DNA of 64,000 bases from Talinum fruticosum (GCA_021018815.1 JAITYX010000102.1:1488001-1552000), one strand, 5' to 3'; counted from the first letter of the stretch, positions 1-11,520 are shown. The notes: generated by a model from the sequence alone, not told the origin. Made by a program: numbers and translations.

Positions 1-640
1 GGCGACTCCATCTTGCAGGTCGGAGATAAGGACGGCCTCTCCATGAAACCTTCGGACATAGTCCTTAAGGGTCTCGTTTCTCCCTTGCTTAATCTTAGAG
101 AGGTGGATGCTAGTCTTCTTCCGCTTGCAACTCGCGATGAATTGTGCGACGAACTTCTCGCATAGCTCCTCGAAGGAAGAGATGCTCCCTTGGGGAAGAT
201 TGTTGAACCATTTCTGCGCGACTCCCTTTAGTGTAGCGAGGAAGAATCGGCGAGTAGGTTGCATCGTCCCCGTCCCGAACGTACATGTGGGACTTGTAGT
301 ACGCCAAGTGATCTTCGGGATCGGTTGTGCCATTGTATGGATCAATGTTTGGAACCTTTATCTTCTTCATTCGGGGGCATTCATGATCTTCTTTGAAAAT
401 GGAGTGTTGAAAGCATTCTGGGTTGGCCTTGAATCGGAGCCGGAGATAGGGACGGCGCGAGGTTGGTGGCGTGGAACTACCACTAGGGAAGGACTCTTCC
501 TCCTCTCGGATCGAGGAGGAGTGCGCCCGGTCCTCTCCGACTTCTCGGGACCCTTCGGATTTGATCGCTCATGACGCCTTTCTCTTGATCGCTCCCGCTC
601 TCGGGCGGCAGACCGCTCTGGTCGCGCCTGGGGCATTGCA
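1..640 (-). pseudogene. Ty3/gypsy gag fragment (Retrotrans_gag)
   Basis: Antisense remnant of a gypsy retrotransposon capsid gene. Around 330-370 the reverse strand reads a 'DPYNGTTDPEDHL' start. It is followed in shifted frames by 'GVAQKWFNNLPQGS' and then, running off the left window edge, 'KRKKTSIHLSKIKQG' and 'RDYV/KDYVRRFHGEAV'. This order is the plant gypsy gag core (PF03732). The upstream part, up to about 640, is an Arg/Ser/Pro-rich N-terminal region in overlapping frames. At least one frameshift separates the start motif from the core, so it is not functional as read. The style fits the Tat group, but lineage is inferred. The C-terminus and pol lie outside the window. Confidence 0.8.
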
Positions 641-894
641 GGCTCGATGAGAATGGCGGCTTTGTGTAGCCGATCGTGCAGAGCTGGCGGACCTTATGCT
701 CCCGAGGGCCTTCGCTCCGTGTTTGGGGCAAGGGCGTCGCCATGATCGTCGAACCAGGCGAACGCCCGCTGTGGGTAGCATAGGGAGTCGAGGCCGTGTG
801 CGAAGTTGCAATGTTCTTGTTGGCTTTATGGAGAGCTTTCTTTGCGTCGATAATTTCTCGTGCGTCGCCTTCTTCGTGAGTCCCTTGACTGTAA

Positions 895-1390
895 TTTCTT
901 ACTTATAACTCCTAATCTGTAATTTCTTACTTTGTGAGTTGTAAAGAAAGTCTTGTAATCACTTACATTCTTTTCTTACTTTCTTTGTAAGTCCCTTGAT
1001 CGTGTTATAAGGGCTAACTTAGCTTAATTGTCCCAGATCTGGAAGGGTTTACTCGGTTAGGAAGTACTAGATCGAGATAAGGGAAATTCTAAGTTTAGGA
1101 AAAACTTATAAAGGAATTGTCTAAGGGAGCAATTCGATTAGAGTAAGTCCATTGTAATTGAGGATTCATTTCGTGGATTGGACTTGGTGCATGGATTAGC
1201 ACTCGTCCGTGGTTTTCCGCCTCGGAGGGTTTCCATATACTTCTAAGTGTCTTTCTTTTTGAGTCTAATGTAGACTCAAAATCTATTTCGTTTTACTATG
1301 GGCAAAAAGAGTTTGACTTTTATTTAAAATCTTCCATAACCCTATTCACCCCCTCTAGGGTGGCTTAGCCTCTCCAGGAGCAAAGCTTCA
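895..1390 (+). repeat. copia 5' LTR, truncated at its 5' side
   Basis: Matches 5587-6083 through to the shared CTTCA terminus. Only about 500 bp of an LTR family that is about 1.4-1.65 kb elsewhere in the window remain. At 870-900 short phrases of the LTR ('gtgagtcccttgactg', 'aatttcttactt') occur out of order, indicating a small rearrangement at the broken edge. Confidence 0.8.
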
Positions 1391-1392
1391 AT

Positions 1393-1404
1393 TGGTATCA
1401 AAGC
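1393..1404 (+). other. Primer binding site (iMet-type)
   Basis: TGGTATCAAAGC lies 2 bp after the LTR terminus. It matches the plant copia primer site TGGTATCAGAGC, complementary to the 3' end of initiator methionine tRNA, with one mismatch. Confidence 0.85.
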
Positions 1405-1449
1405 ATCGTCTTTCAAGAGGATCTCACAATCCGAAGGTCTAAAGATTAA

Positions 1450-2420
1450 ATGACTCAAAACAATAGAGAGTTCGATGAAGGAAGATCATCTACCAGGTCA
1501 CCTAAGCTCAAGGGCTTCAACTTTGCACATCGGAAGAAGATGATGGAATGCTTTCTAATGGATAATAATGAACAAGTCCGGAACATCATTAAGGATGGAA
1601 ACTTCATCCCAATAAAGATGGAAGGTGTAAGATCTATACCTAAAGAGATATCTCGAGTACACCATCGAGGAGATTGAGAAGTTCGAAAGAACTTCAAAGT
1701 TATGAACACACTCGATGTGTGCCATCGCATGAGAAGAATATAACATAGTCTCTGCTCGTGATACAACCAAAGAGGTGTGGGACACACTTGTTAATGCTTA
1801 TGAAGGAACCAGTCCAGTGAAGCAAGCAAAGATAAGTCAATATCTTAACAAGTAAGAGTTATTCAGAATGGAGCTAGAAGACACCATCTCTTAGATGTAT
1901 GCTCCGTTCACTGAGATTACTAACAATCTCAAGTCTTTGGGTAAAACGATTCCTCACGAGGAAATGGTAAGAAAAGTTATGACAAGTCTACCAAAGAGAA
2001 AATGGGGTCCCAAGATGACAACCATTGAAGAGGCTCATAATCTCTCTCAACTGAAGCCAAACGAGCTCATTGGGAAGATGCTTACTCATAAGATTCATCT
2101 CGGAAGAAGAGGATGTCGAGGTCAGCACCAAAAAGAACATTGCATCGAAGGCCTCCGAAAGTAGATGTCAAAGTTTGAGCTCCTCGGAATGAGAAGAGGA
2201 TCCCATGACACTCATTGCCCGAGGTTTCAAAAAGATGATGAAGTACAAGAAGTGGCAAAAGAGGCCCAAGGAAGAGTTTTACAAGAAAGATAAGAAGGAC
2301 AGGAAAGGTAAATGCTCATCCCCTTCAAAGTTATCTTTAACTTAGAACTCTAGTTTCTTTGAATGTGTTAGGAAGGAGCACATAGTCAAGGACTGTCCAA
2401 AGAGAAAGAAGGATAGAAAG
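1450..2420 (+). pseudogene. copia gag (UBN2-type capsid with zinc knuckle), broken
   Basis: Starts at 1450 as 'MTQNNREFDEGRS', the same start style as the gag genes at 29289 and, antisense, at 39125. UBN2/DUF4219-like phrases follow in several frames ('SLGKTIPHEE', 'LPKRKWGPKMTTIEEAHNL', 'LIGKMLTHKIHL'). Near 2345-2400 a CCHC knuckle survives as 'FFECVRKEHIVKDC', but its first Cys is Phe. Frameshifts near 1650 and many stops show it is dead. The family forms the particle shell of copia elements. Confidence 0.8.
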
Positions 2421-3269
2421 AAGAAAAATGCTATGATGGCTACTTGGAGTGATGATGACTCATCTAAAGAAGATTGTTCCGATGACTCAAAGTGTCTTAT
2501 GGCACAGACAGCACTCCAAAGCTGAATCTAAGTCGGACATATGACAACAAAGATATTAAGGAGACAAGTCGTTAGGAGGTAATTAAATACTTCCTTAAGT
2601 TCCCCAAAGTTGATTTAGCCATATATATTTTTACTTTGGAAGAAAAGTCCAATTTTGACTCTTCAAGTTTCAAAGAACAACTTGAGTCTCTTACTAATGA
2701 GTGTAATGTTTTGAAAAATAAGTTAGAAAACGTAAGACAAAATCCGAAGGTACTCGAGACCGAGTGCTCAAGACAATGAGATCGAGTCCGAGTTACTCGA
2801 ACAGAGAATGAGTAATCGAAAAGAAATCTCAATGACTCTCAAGAGCTAGATTTAAAACTCATTGAAGGTTAGAAAACCTTAATCTTTTACTTGGCTCTCA
2901 ATGTGTCTCATTCAGAAAGGAAGGTGTTGGTTACAATGCTAAAGAGGAATCTAATTCCTATTCTAGTCTTTTCAAAATTGATTCCAGGTTTCCGAAGTTC
3001 ATGAAGGTTGAGCACCGTCCCATTCAATTTTATGAAAAGAGGACTGAGCCCGGACTAGTTTACAGGAAAAAGCCTTCTCCACCTATTTACAAAAGAAAGG
3101 ATTTTCAAAGAAAAAGACACAAAACTCGGTTTTACGGAAAGAAGACTCGAGAATCGAGCCAGACCCAAAATCATTCAAATATGGGTTCCCAAAAGTGGTC
3201 TTCCTCATAAAAGGACCACGAGTAAAGGGAGTTACTAGGTTTGTAAGAGGAAGTGAGAAGGGTTAGTTT

Positions 3270-4440
3270 GTTTTTGTCTTGCAGGTGACTCGGAAACGAA
3301 AGGGTCACTGGTACTTAGACAGTGGCTGCTCACGCCATAGGTATGGTGATTGAAGAATCTTCTTAGAGTTATAAGATCTAAAAGGAGTCAAAGTCACACT
3401 TTGAGACAACAACAAAGGCAAGATAGGTAGGATTGGTAAAATTGGTAAAGGAAACAACTCAGTCAGTCTAGTCTACCTTGTCAAAGGGCTTAAGTACAAT
3501 CTTCTTAGCATTTCTCGGCTATGTGACAAAGGCCAAGAGGTAAGGTTTACTCGGACCAACCGCTACATTTCGATACAGATCACCAAAGAGACAAAGCTCT
3601 CGAGTCCGAGGTTAGGTAACACTTATTCTATTCTTCTTTCATATGCTAGTCGGAATTTATCTTGTTGAAAAGTATCTTTGAATGATGATTCATGGACTTG
3701 GCATCGTAGACTAGGTCATATTAGCATGCACACTATCCAGAAACTTGCATCTCATGGATTGATTAGGGGTTTACCTAACTGTGCATTTAAGAAAAATAAA
3801 ACCTGTGAAGCACGTATAAAAGAGAACCAAGTTAGATCATCTTTCAAACAACTCAAAAATATGTCCACATCCAAAGTGCTTGAATTAGTTCATGTGGATT
3901 TGTGTGGTGAAATTCATGTGAAAAGCCTAGGAGGTAAATCACATGTACTTGTTATTGTTGATGACTATTCATGATTTAGCTGGGTGTGTTTTTTGAGGAA
4001 CAAGAGTGAAGCCTTTAAAAAGTTCACTAAGGTCGGTAGGAAAATTCAAGTACAGTCTCAAACTCAAATCGGAAGGATTTAAACCGACCATCGAAGGGAG
4101 TTTGACCACTCGAAATTTTAAGATTTTTGTGACAAGAATGGCATCTCCCACAACTTCTATGCACCAAAAACTCCTCAATAGAACGGAGTAGTGCAGGGGA
4201 AGAACATAATTCTTGACGAAATAGTAAGGACCATGATGATTGAAAATGATCTACCTTACTATTTCTAGGCTGAGGTAGTCAACACGATGAAACTACACAC
4301 TTAATAGATGCCTCATCCGACCCATTCTGAAGAAGACACCTTATGAGCTTTACAAAGGAAATAAGCCCAACATCTCCTACTTCACACTATTCGGATGTAA
4401 ATGCTTTGTCCATAACAATGGTAAGGAACATCCGAATACG
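3270..4440 (+). pseudogene. copia protease and integrase, broken
   Basis: The aspartic protease site is visible as 'WYLDSGCSRH' (catalytic Asp codon 3318-3320). It is followed by 'GKIGRIGKIGKG' and 'VYLVKGLKYNLLSIS'. Integrase begins with the HHCC zinc domain 'WTWHRRLGHISMHT' near 3700, and the first catalytic Asp sits in 'VHVDLCGE' near 3890. The end of the core is recognisable near 4170 ('APKTPQ*NGVVQGKN'), but a stop falls inside it and the expected Glu of the NGVVERKN motif is Gln. Further stops occur at 3974 and after 4080. Confidence 0.82.
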
Positions 4441-4521
4441 TTTAATGCTAGATTAGATGAAGGTATATTTCGGGTTACTCATCTCATACTAAAGCTTATC
4501 GAGTTTTTAAGAACTAACAAA

Positions 4522-4851
4522 GTGGATGAAAGTATCCATCTTGTCTTTTATGAGATTGATCTTGGCAGGACAAGTGAATCCACATTCTCATATCTCAAGC
4601 TAAACAGAGATGAAGATGACATTGTTGAAGCTCAGCTCGAAAGAGTCAAAACAGAAGAACCGAGGCAACTCGGAATGAGCCAACTCAAACTGATTCTAAG
4701 TCATTATGAGCCTTATAGAAACTTTTATCTAAGTTTTCGTTACGTTATGACCCACTCGGAAAGTACATTCTTGCCTATCTCTCTTAAGCGTGCTTCGACC
4801 CACTCAAAACTATCACATGATCAAATAATTTCTTTAACATATTTAGTCTAA
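4522..4851 (+). pseudogene. Chimeric ORF: integrase/RT linker fused to LTR sequence
   Basis: An open frame of 109 codons. Its first ~45 codons ('VDESIHLVFYEID', then 'LKLNRDEDD') match the pol linker that the complete element encodes antisense near 36060-35950 ('VEESINVVFDEIE'). From about 4685 the DNA instead resembles the start of the copia LTR as seen antisense near 13830-13890. The ORF is therefore a by-product of the deletion that removed RT and RNase H, not a conserved gene. Confidence 0.65.
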
Positions 4852-6083
4852 GCACTAACTTTGTATTTCAAGATAAATTGAATTGTAAGATTAATTCTAT
4901 GTTTTAAGTTAGTTTATTTATGGAGAATGCTTTCTTCATCAAGTTCATGTATTCTAATATTTTATTCTTTCTAAATTGATCATTTAAGGATTGACTCAAG
5001 ATGGAATCTGAACCTAATTGATATTAGACTCAGAAAATTCTACTCTTTTAGGCTAAAGATAATTAAGTGCTTAATTACTCTCATTTAATTATTACCTATG
5101 CCTAATCTTGGACCAAGGTATTTTTATACTTGGAGTATCAACGTGATTCGCTTATGTAGGTTGTTGAAACAAACCTAATCTACTTTTAAAGTACAAAAGC
5201 AACCGGTTTCTAGCCGTTAAACACCAATAGACAAAGATTAACCATTTCTGGACATGGTTCGGACACCGTATTAGGGTTGTTTGTTTCCAAAACTGGAAAA
5301 GTGTGACCTTGAGTCTAACGGTTTTTCCACCTCGGATTTCACTTTCCATCAAAGGTTTGGACTTCTTTTAGAGCCAAGAATTATAAACCAATGTTCACAT
5401 TTTCAACGGATGTTTTCTAAGTAACTCGGACTAGTCGTTACAACGACTAGTGAAGCTCACCAATCCGGAACCAGTCTTAAGCTGTCTCTTTGCTTGGGAG
5501 CTTATAAATAGAAGCCTCTTTGCAAGACTTGAAGATCGCTGCTGAAGATATTGTTTAACAATTACTCAGTGTATTCTTACTCAATCTTCTACTTACAACT
5601 CCTAATCTATAATTTCTTACTTTGTGAGTTGTAAAGAAAGTCTTGTAATCACTTACATTCTTTTCTTACGTTCTTTGTAAGTCCCTTGACTGAGTTATAA
5701 GGGCTAACTCAGCTCAATTGTCCCGGACTGTAAGGGTTTACTCGGTTAGGAAGTACTAGATCGAGATAAGGGAAATTTTGAGTTTAGGAAAAACTTATAA
5801 AGGAATTGTCTAAGGGAGCAATTTTGGTTAGAGTCGATCCATTGTAATTGAGGATTCATTTAGTGGATTTGACTTGGTACTTGGATTAGCACTTGTCCGT
5901 GGTTTTTGCCCCCAGGAGGGTTTCCATATATTTCTAAGTGTCTTTCTTTCCGAGTCCAATCTAGACTCGGAATGCATTTCTGTTTTACTATGGGCAAAAA
6001 GAGTTTGATTTTTATTTAAAATCTTCCATCTCCGTGTTCATCCCCCTTTAGGGTGACCTAGGCTCTCCAAGAGCCAAGCTTCA
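4685..6083 (+). repeat. copia 3' LTR of element 1
   Basis: Resembles the antisense solo LTR at 12478-13944 along its length and matches the 5' LTR over the last ~500 bp. It ends CTTCA at 6083. The first ~40 bp (the TGAAG tip and the PPT before it) are missing because the internal deletion enters the LTR here. Confidence 0.75.
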
Positions 6084-6109
6084 CATATTTGTCTAAGTGA
6101 GTGTTGTTA

Positions 6110-6500
6110 AAAATTAGTACCTTTTGATAACAATAATACAACCATTGTCAAAGAGACCTTATAACAATGATTCCATAATAATAGCTGTTGTCAAAGGTTA
6201 GATATATCACAACAGTTTTTATAATAATTATTGTTAAAGCCATAACCGAACCATGATTAATAACAACAGTTCTCTTGGAACCGCGAGTTAATGATACTTA
6301 TAACAACGGTTGTCTTCTAAACCATCTGTTATAGGTCAAGACTAATTGCAATGGTTTTTATTGATATCCGTTATCAAAACCTGGCCTATAACAACGGTTG
6401 TCTTGTGAACCGTTGTCATAGGTGAGGACTATGATAATGATTTTTATCAATAAGCGCTTTGAAAACTTGACCTATAACAATGGTTGTACAAGAGAAGCGT
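6110..6500. repeat. CACTA subterminal repeats, left end
   Basis: At least eight degenerate copies of a 'tataacaacggttgtc' style motif in both orientations, often paired head-to-head with 'aaccgttgtcatag'. In CACTA elements such arrays bind the element's transposase. Confidence 0.75.
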
Positions 6501-6545
6501 TGTTAGAATCGTTGTTGGAAGGATTTTTATATTGTTTCAGCCACC

Positions 6546-6548
<3 letters not shown>

Positions 6549-6590
<42 letters not shown>
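6549..6590. repeat. (TA)n microsatellite
   Basis: About 20 uninterrupted TA units inside the CACTA element, between the left subterminal repeats and the 3' end of its gene. Confidence 0.95.
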
Positions 6591-6595
<5 letters not shown>

Positions 6596-6889
6596 TTTTG
6601 GCTTCGTGTTGACGCAACAACAAACTGAAAGTAACATCAAATATCATTTCATTTTGTTTTTAAATAAAAGTTCACAAATATACACATCAAAATAATTAAA
6701 AGTAACTACATAGAATATAAATGTATACAACTTAACTAACTACGGATTGAGTTGCTTTTGTACAAGTTTGTAAACAAACTTCACCCATTTGTCTTAGAGC
6801 TCATCCAACGTGGCTATTGGATAAGGTGTGGGGGCTTCTTTTGACCCAAAATTGTGACAAATACGAGTAAAATAAATATCTTTACGTCA

Positions 6890-7655
6890 AGTCCAAGTGA
6901 TGAAAAAATTTCCCAATCTCAGAAAATTTAAATTTGGTGAAACTTGTAATAAAGTTGGTTAGAAGTACTAGTCTTGGATTACTCTTGGAATTGTTCAAAT
7001 CCAACCGCGTCACAATTTGTTTCATGTATCGTACAATGTAATAGTCACACTCCACGTTGTGTGATTGATTGTGGCACTATAAAGATAACACATACATTAG
7101 TAGGTACATAATAAGTAATTTAGTCGAGAAAAACTAATTCTGCAAAGATAAACAAGAAAACCTCACCTTAACATTAACAATAGATGGATTTTTATGATTC
7201 CTTGCATTTATTGGCTGTCCTTTGCAGTTGTAAACTTGGATAGCACTACATATGGGAAAAATTAAAAGAAATTATCATGTATTAGAAATATCTTCACATA
7301 TGCATTCAATAAAATGAAAGTATATTTAAATGAATATTCAGGAAATTCACCTCTTGAGAATGCCCATAATTTCTTATCTAGAACTCACGAGTCTTCCAAG
7401 AGGATCGAGGCAATAAGCCATGCTACACCTCGGGAAAAATGGCGCGAAGCATCCAGTGACGACTTCAGCGACACAAAGGAACAACAAAAAACAAGAACAT
7501 GTAATTACGAATTTGTAGGTTAATAAATTAGGTTTGAACAAATAACATGGCTTTCTTACCCGTATCATTACGTTGGATATGAAATTAAATCTCTCATCTA
7601 ATGTCCCACCTACGGACTGGATCGCTTTATAACCAAAATCGACCGGCTTGTTTCC
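6890..7655 (-). pseudogene. Ulp1-like (C48) cysteine protease domain of the CACTA gene
   Basis: Read antisense, 'RHWMLRAIFPE' carries the His (codon 7456-7458). A frame shift later 'YCLDPLGRLV' carries the Asp, and 'VECDYYIVRYMKQIV' carries the nucleophile Cys (codon 7047-7049). The normal Gly after Cys is Asp. Exon 7167-7245 ('AIQVYNCKGQP') joins in frame to the exon ending at 7076 across a 90-bp intron, 7077-7166, that has GT and AG borders on the minus strand. Plant CACTA elements are known to carry such C-terminal Ulp1 domains. A frameshift between His and Asp shows decay. Confidence 0.75.
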
Positions 7656-8199
7656 CATTCAGCGAGTTAAGTCGTGTAGCTACCTAGTGCATAGTAAAAT
7701 TTACGTAAGTAGTTACAAATATAAATTAACGTAAATTAATGAAACATAATGTCTGTCATAATAGCGGCTGCGCCATGCTCCTCCATGTTGCACAACTACA
7801 AGAAGTCATCCTGGAAAAGTAAGAAGTCCTCTCCTTCTCTATTGTACCCCAACACTAATGCTCGTGTTTTCATGTTCAAAACTACATCGAAATCCCATTC
7901 AATGACCAAATCTTTAAGACGTGCATTCCATTCACGAGTAGATTGTAGATTTTCGGGTTGGGCAGCTGATTGCTCTATCTTCTTACTACAAACCGACTTC
8001 GCGGGCTCACTAAGAGCGAGACTTTGTAGTCCTAGGATCCGATGTTGTAAGATTTGGACTTGGATCCGACTTTGAAGTCTTATTCGGATGATCGACTCTT
8101 TAGGTTCTAATTCACATGGGACGATACAAATTATAGTTTACAGGTCATAATAATAACTTTTACAATGGTTCATTAAATTGATTAATTTTAAATTTAAAA

Positions 8200-8511
8200 T
8201 AATACCGTGGAATCACCGAAGATGACCAAACCCATAGGCTAAGTAACAAAACCGTTGATCGCTTCTTCAACATTATGCAAATGTGTCAAAGGTATCAACA
8301 ATGGACAATCAGCTTTCCCTTCCATAACTTCTTTCACTATCACCTTAACTTGATCGTCCAAGAAAGGAGCCACATGAACAAGGGCACCTGGTTGGCAAGG
8401 TTGAATAACACCCTTAGCCATAATGTGATGAAGAGGAGGGTGATGAGAAACTAGTATGTAGTGGATTGGCTGCATAAGAATTAGCATAACAATTACAAAT
8501 ATGAATGACAT
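8200..8511 (-). pseudogene. CACTA gene, linker before the Ulp1 domain
   Basis: Antisense frame reading 'KVIVKEVMEGKADCPLLIP' and 'LHNVEEAINGFVT', then a stop where 'W' is expected and 'PMGLVIFGD'. This matches the style of the segment preceding the Ulp1 domain in plant En/Spm-type proteins, where the phrase ends in a 'W-P' motif. The domain has no assigned function that I know of. Confidence 0.6.
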
Positions 8512-8817
8512 GTGTTATCCGAAACAACAAAAACAACTAACATTAACTACCCGAATTCCGTAGAACAAAGGAAAGAGTTTTCCTCTAAAAAGTCTATATT
8601 TTCCAAGGATAACAACCCTCATTTGAAAAAAGACACACAAATATTATACGAGTCACTCAATGACTACATGACGAGTTCCACAACAACCCAAAGTATAAAT
8701 TAAACCGTACCTACAAGCACATATCCAAATTATATACACCATTTACTCAACGGCCACAAGCGGGAGTTCCAATAATCAAGCAAACATTGAAAGTTAAACC
8801 TAGTTAAAAAACATGCA

Positions 8818-9130
8818 TTAGACAAGCAAATGATACATGTACATTGATTCGAAACATCGCCGCTTGAGCTTGCTTTCCGCTCGCCGGTGTATGTGCCATG
8901 GGTTATGTAGGGCTTCAAAGTTGGGTGGTTGCATGCTCATCATGGGTAAGTATTCCACAACTGTTGCCGTCACCTTGGACATCACTTGCTGTCGAATGTA
9001 GGCTGCCACTTGGTCTCTCCATTTGGAAAAGAGGGCATGGATGTTGGTTGAGATAGAACCGGTGTTGCGCTTCTTTTTGGCCCCTAAGTGCTAAACAATA
9101 CCTCGTAGCCACTCGACTGCTCAAGCTCGA
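8818..9130 (-). pseudogene. CACTA gene, middle coding block
   Basis: Two overlapping antisense frames together resemble the middle of plant En/Spm-type transposon proteins: 'LNQHPCPLF' followed by 'KWRDQVAAYIRQQV' in the next frame. A 1-bp shift near 9020-9030 separates them. It lies in order between the N-terminal blocks (about 9430-9810) and the Ulp1 part. The family assignment is from memory of typical sequences and less certain than for Ulp1. Confidence 0.5.
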
Positions 9131-9429
9131 CTGGAATGCTCATCTCTTTCTAGCACTCGAGGCTAGCTTGTCTTTGCTCCGGTCTTTGTCGACTTCGAAA
9201 GTCAACTGTTGTGACAACGACTCTTGTATGCAGAAAAGAAATTGTCATTGGATATTTCTTCCTAACCATTTATGTAATTAATTATTAATGACACCCATAA
9301 GCCGCTGAACAAAAAATTCTATTTTTGGTGTGATAAAGATGTCATCTTTCCTCTTTCTTCCTTCGACTCATGAATCATTCCTATCGATAGTAATCTGCGA
9401 GGGGTCTATGATGGCACATTCATTGACTT

Positions 9430-9812
9430 CAATTTGATGTTGTTCAAGCTTCTAATTGAACAACGTCTCATTCAACATTGCGTATCCCTCACAAGACATG
9501 ACATGGGAATACACATTGGACTTAATCCTCTTCCGGTTCGCTTGACTTAGCGCCTAGAGAAGTACACATTTATAGATTACAACAATGCTTTAATAAAAAG
9601 TAATTAAACAAACACTAAATCAACCATAAATGTTTGTAAAATATAACAATAAATGGAAAAGAAAAACAGAGAACGAATGTTGAATTACCCGAAGTCTTTA
9701 GTATTGACCCGTTGTTTAAACATCTTCCATTCATCCTCTTTAATGAAGTTGTACGCCTTCCATGGTTCGCCTTTTAACTTGGTAGGCCTTATTTTGCATA
9801 TATACATTTGGC
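9430..9812 (-). pseudogene. CACTA gene, En/Spm-type (Transposase_24-like) N-terminal blocks
   Basis: Antisense 9690-9812 reads 'KIRPTKLKGEPWKAYNFI' followed by 'EDEWKMFKQRVNTKDF'. After an apparent intron, 9430-9555 reads 'SQANRKRIKSNVYSHVMSC' and 'EGYAMLNE'. The pair 'EW..F...R....' then 'N..R...Y.H.MS..GYA' is the hallmark of the plant En/Spm-type transposase family (PF03004-like). It confirms the gene's antisense direction and its split into exons. Confidence 0.65.
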
Positions 9813-10348
9813 ACAAGTTAGTCTTGAACAATCTCAAGCGCTTCACAGCTCGATAGAGCGAGCTTTGATTTCACTAACGAGGAGGAGCTTGTTGTCCACT
9901 ATTAACTAAAATGCTTTCTAAAACATGAGAACGATATGCATTAGTATTAATAAGTGTACACTAATAAGATAAGCATTAGTATCAAAAACTTATACCGAGA
10001 TAACAATCTAAACGTTTTTTTATCTAGTCTAGTACTTCTTGCCAACGATTGAAGGTGATCGGCACGTGCGTACAAAGGTTGTGGCACCTATATAGCCATT
10101 GAAACGAACTCTCTCCTAACAAGTGGCGTTGTCGGGGTGATCAAAATGAACATGACTTAACATCGAACGATTGTCATGGCTACTTGTCAACTTCTTCTTA
10201 TTCATTGTAGTTCAATCGCTCGTCTTTTTCGTAGTAGTAGATAAGGACGTAGAGGGCTCCGTTGTAACTCGAAGAATGATACTTAGGAGCGCCCTACACT
10301 CTACAATTTCAAACATATTTCAAAACTTCTTGAAATCGTAATGCTTTG

Positions 10349-10517
10349 TATAAACCCTAAATTGTCCATACACTACACTTGCATATAGCTTAGTCCGTGA
10401 AAAAGAAGGTAAACCCTAAACTGTAAACCCTAAATTGTCGTACACTCACATGTAGCTCAGTCCTACAAAAATAGAGACAAGTGTCATCATTGCTCAAAGT
10501 GAACCCTAAACCCTAAA
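10349..10517. promoter_or_regulatory. Cluster of telo-box-like AAACCCTAA motifs
   Basis: Five AACCCTAAA-type motifs occur within 170 bp (about 10351, 10411, 10426, 10502 and 10509); the last two are directly joined. They lie near the inferred 5' end of the antisense CACTA gene. In plants this motif (telo box) occurs in promoters and recruits telomere-repeat binding factors. Function here is inferred. Confidence 0.45.
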
Positions 10518-10559
10518 AATGAATTTTCCTTCTACTTGTTTCTCATAATTTACCAAACC

Positions 10560-10850
10560 CACATCTCAAAATGTCTAACATCCGAACAATTTAAAGCGTA
10601 AAAAGAAAAGAAAGAGAGAAAAGTTCGATACCTAGAAGAAACGATAGAGAGAGAAAGTTGAGCGAGAGCGAAAAGGACACGGGTGAAGATAGAGGTGGAT
10701 ATGGACAACTATGGTGGTGGATGCCGACGATGGCAGTGGCGATGGAAGTGACCTCATCGACGCCGTTGGGTTATAGAGGAGAGCTAAGCGAGAGCGAAAA
10801 AGATGAGTGTTTGTGAGAGGAGAGAGCAAAGAACGAGACAAAAGTTCTCG
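10560..10850. other. GA-rich leader region of the CACTA gene
   Basis: Purine-rich on the plus strand with repeated 'gcgagagcgaaaa' phrases (about 10660 and 10790). The antisense open frame here is Ser/Pro/Leu-rich and low complexity. Its position next to the right subterminal repeats fits a promoter or 5' leader of the antisense CACTA gene. No protein family was recognised. Confidence 0.4.
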
Positions 10851-10869
10851 GAAAGTGGGTCCAATAGTT

Positions 10870-11520
10870 CATTTAAAAGCAGACTTATGATAATGATTCA
10901 TACTAACAATCATTTTTATAAGTCATACATATGAGAATGGTTCATACTAACAACCATTGTTATAAGTCAAATATATGACAATGGTTTCTGAAACAATTGT
11001 TGAGACATAGAGTATGCCCCATGGGTGCCCTCGTGGTAAGAAGCAGCAGCTACAAAGGCTAGCCGATGTGCCACACTTATAACAACGGTTCATTTGAGGA
11101 ACTGTTGTTATATGTCATACATATGACAACGGTTTATTGAAAAAATTGTTGTCATAAGTTGACTATGACAATGGCTTAGAGAAGAAATCGTTGTCATATG
11201 TGAAAAATAAAAAAATCTTATCATGACAATAGTTTCTACCATAAACCGTTGTTATAAGTTTGCCCCATTTCCAAGAGTGAAAATCCTAACCGTATTCATT
11301 GAGTTTCTAGATCGTGAAAGTGGTATAAAAACAACACTTTTTAACGATAGTTCCTTGACAAAAGATGTTGTCATAAGACATTGAAAACGTTGACTTTACA
11401 CCAACAGTTATCATTTGACTTTAACATTGATTCATTGACAAGAACGATTGTCATAGGAATTTCTTAACTATACTTATGACAACAATTCTTTGGTGCAACC
11501 GTTGTTGAAAGTCTGACTTT
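10870..11520. repeat. CACTA subterminal repeats, right end
   Basis: Many copies of 'catatgacaacggttt' and its complement, spaced roughly 40-60 bp, mirroring those at 6110-6500. A short non-repeat stretch occurs at about 11000-11060. Confidence 0.75.

Larger units (their letters stand above)
895..6083 (+). mobile_element. Ty1/copia element 1 (UBN2-gag, Sirevirus-like), RT-deleted
   Basis: The order is: truncated 5' LTR (to 1390), primer site, gag, protease, integrase, a short linker, then 3' LTR (about 4685-6083). The last ~500 bp of the two LTRs match closely by eye (895-1390 against 5587-6083), and both end in CTTCA. RT and RNase H are absent, because the frame runs from the integrase/RT linker straight into LTR sequence near 4685. 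Gag and pol carry many stops. No target duplication can be checked because the 5' LTR start is missing; it meets unrelated sequence near 840-895. Confidence 0.85.

Noticed and set aside
1391..1404. tRNA-like match to initiator tRNA
   Set aside because: Only about a dozen bases match, directly after an LTR; it is a primer binding site, not a tRNA gene. The same holds for 29232, 39171, 43116 and 61655.
10501..10517. Interstitial telomere
   Set aside because: Only two joined CCCTAAA units; better described as telo-box motifs.
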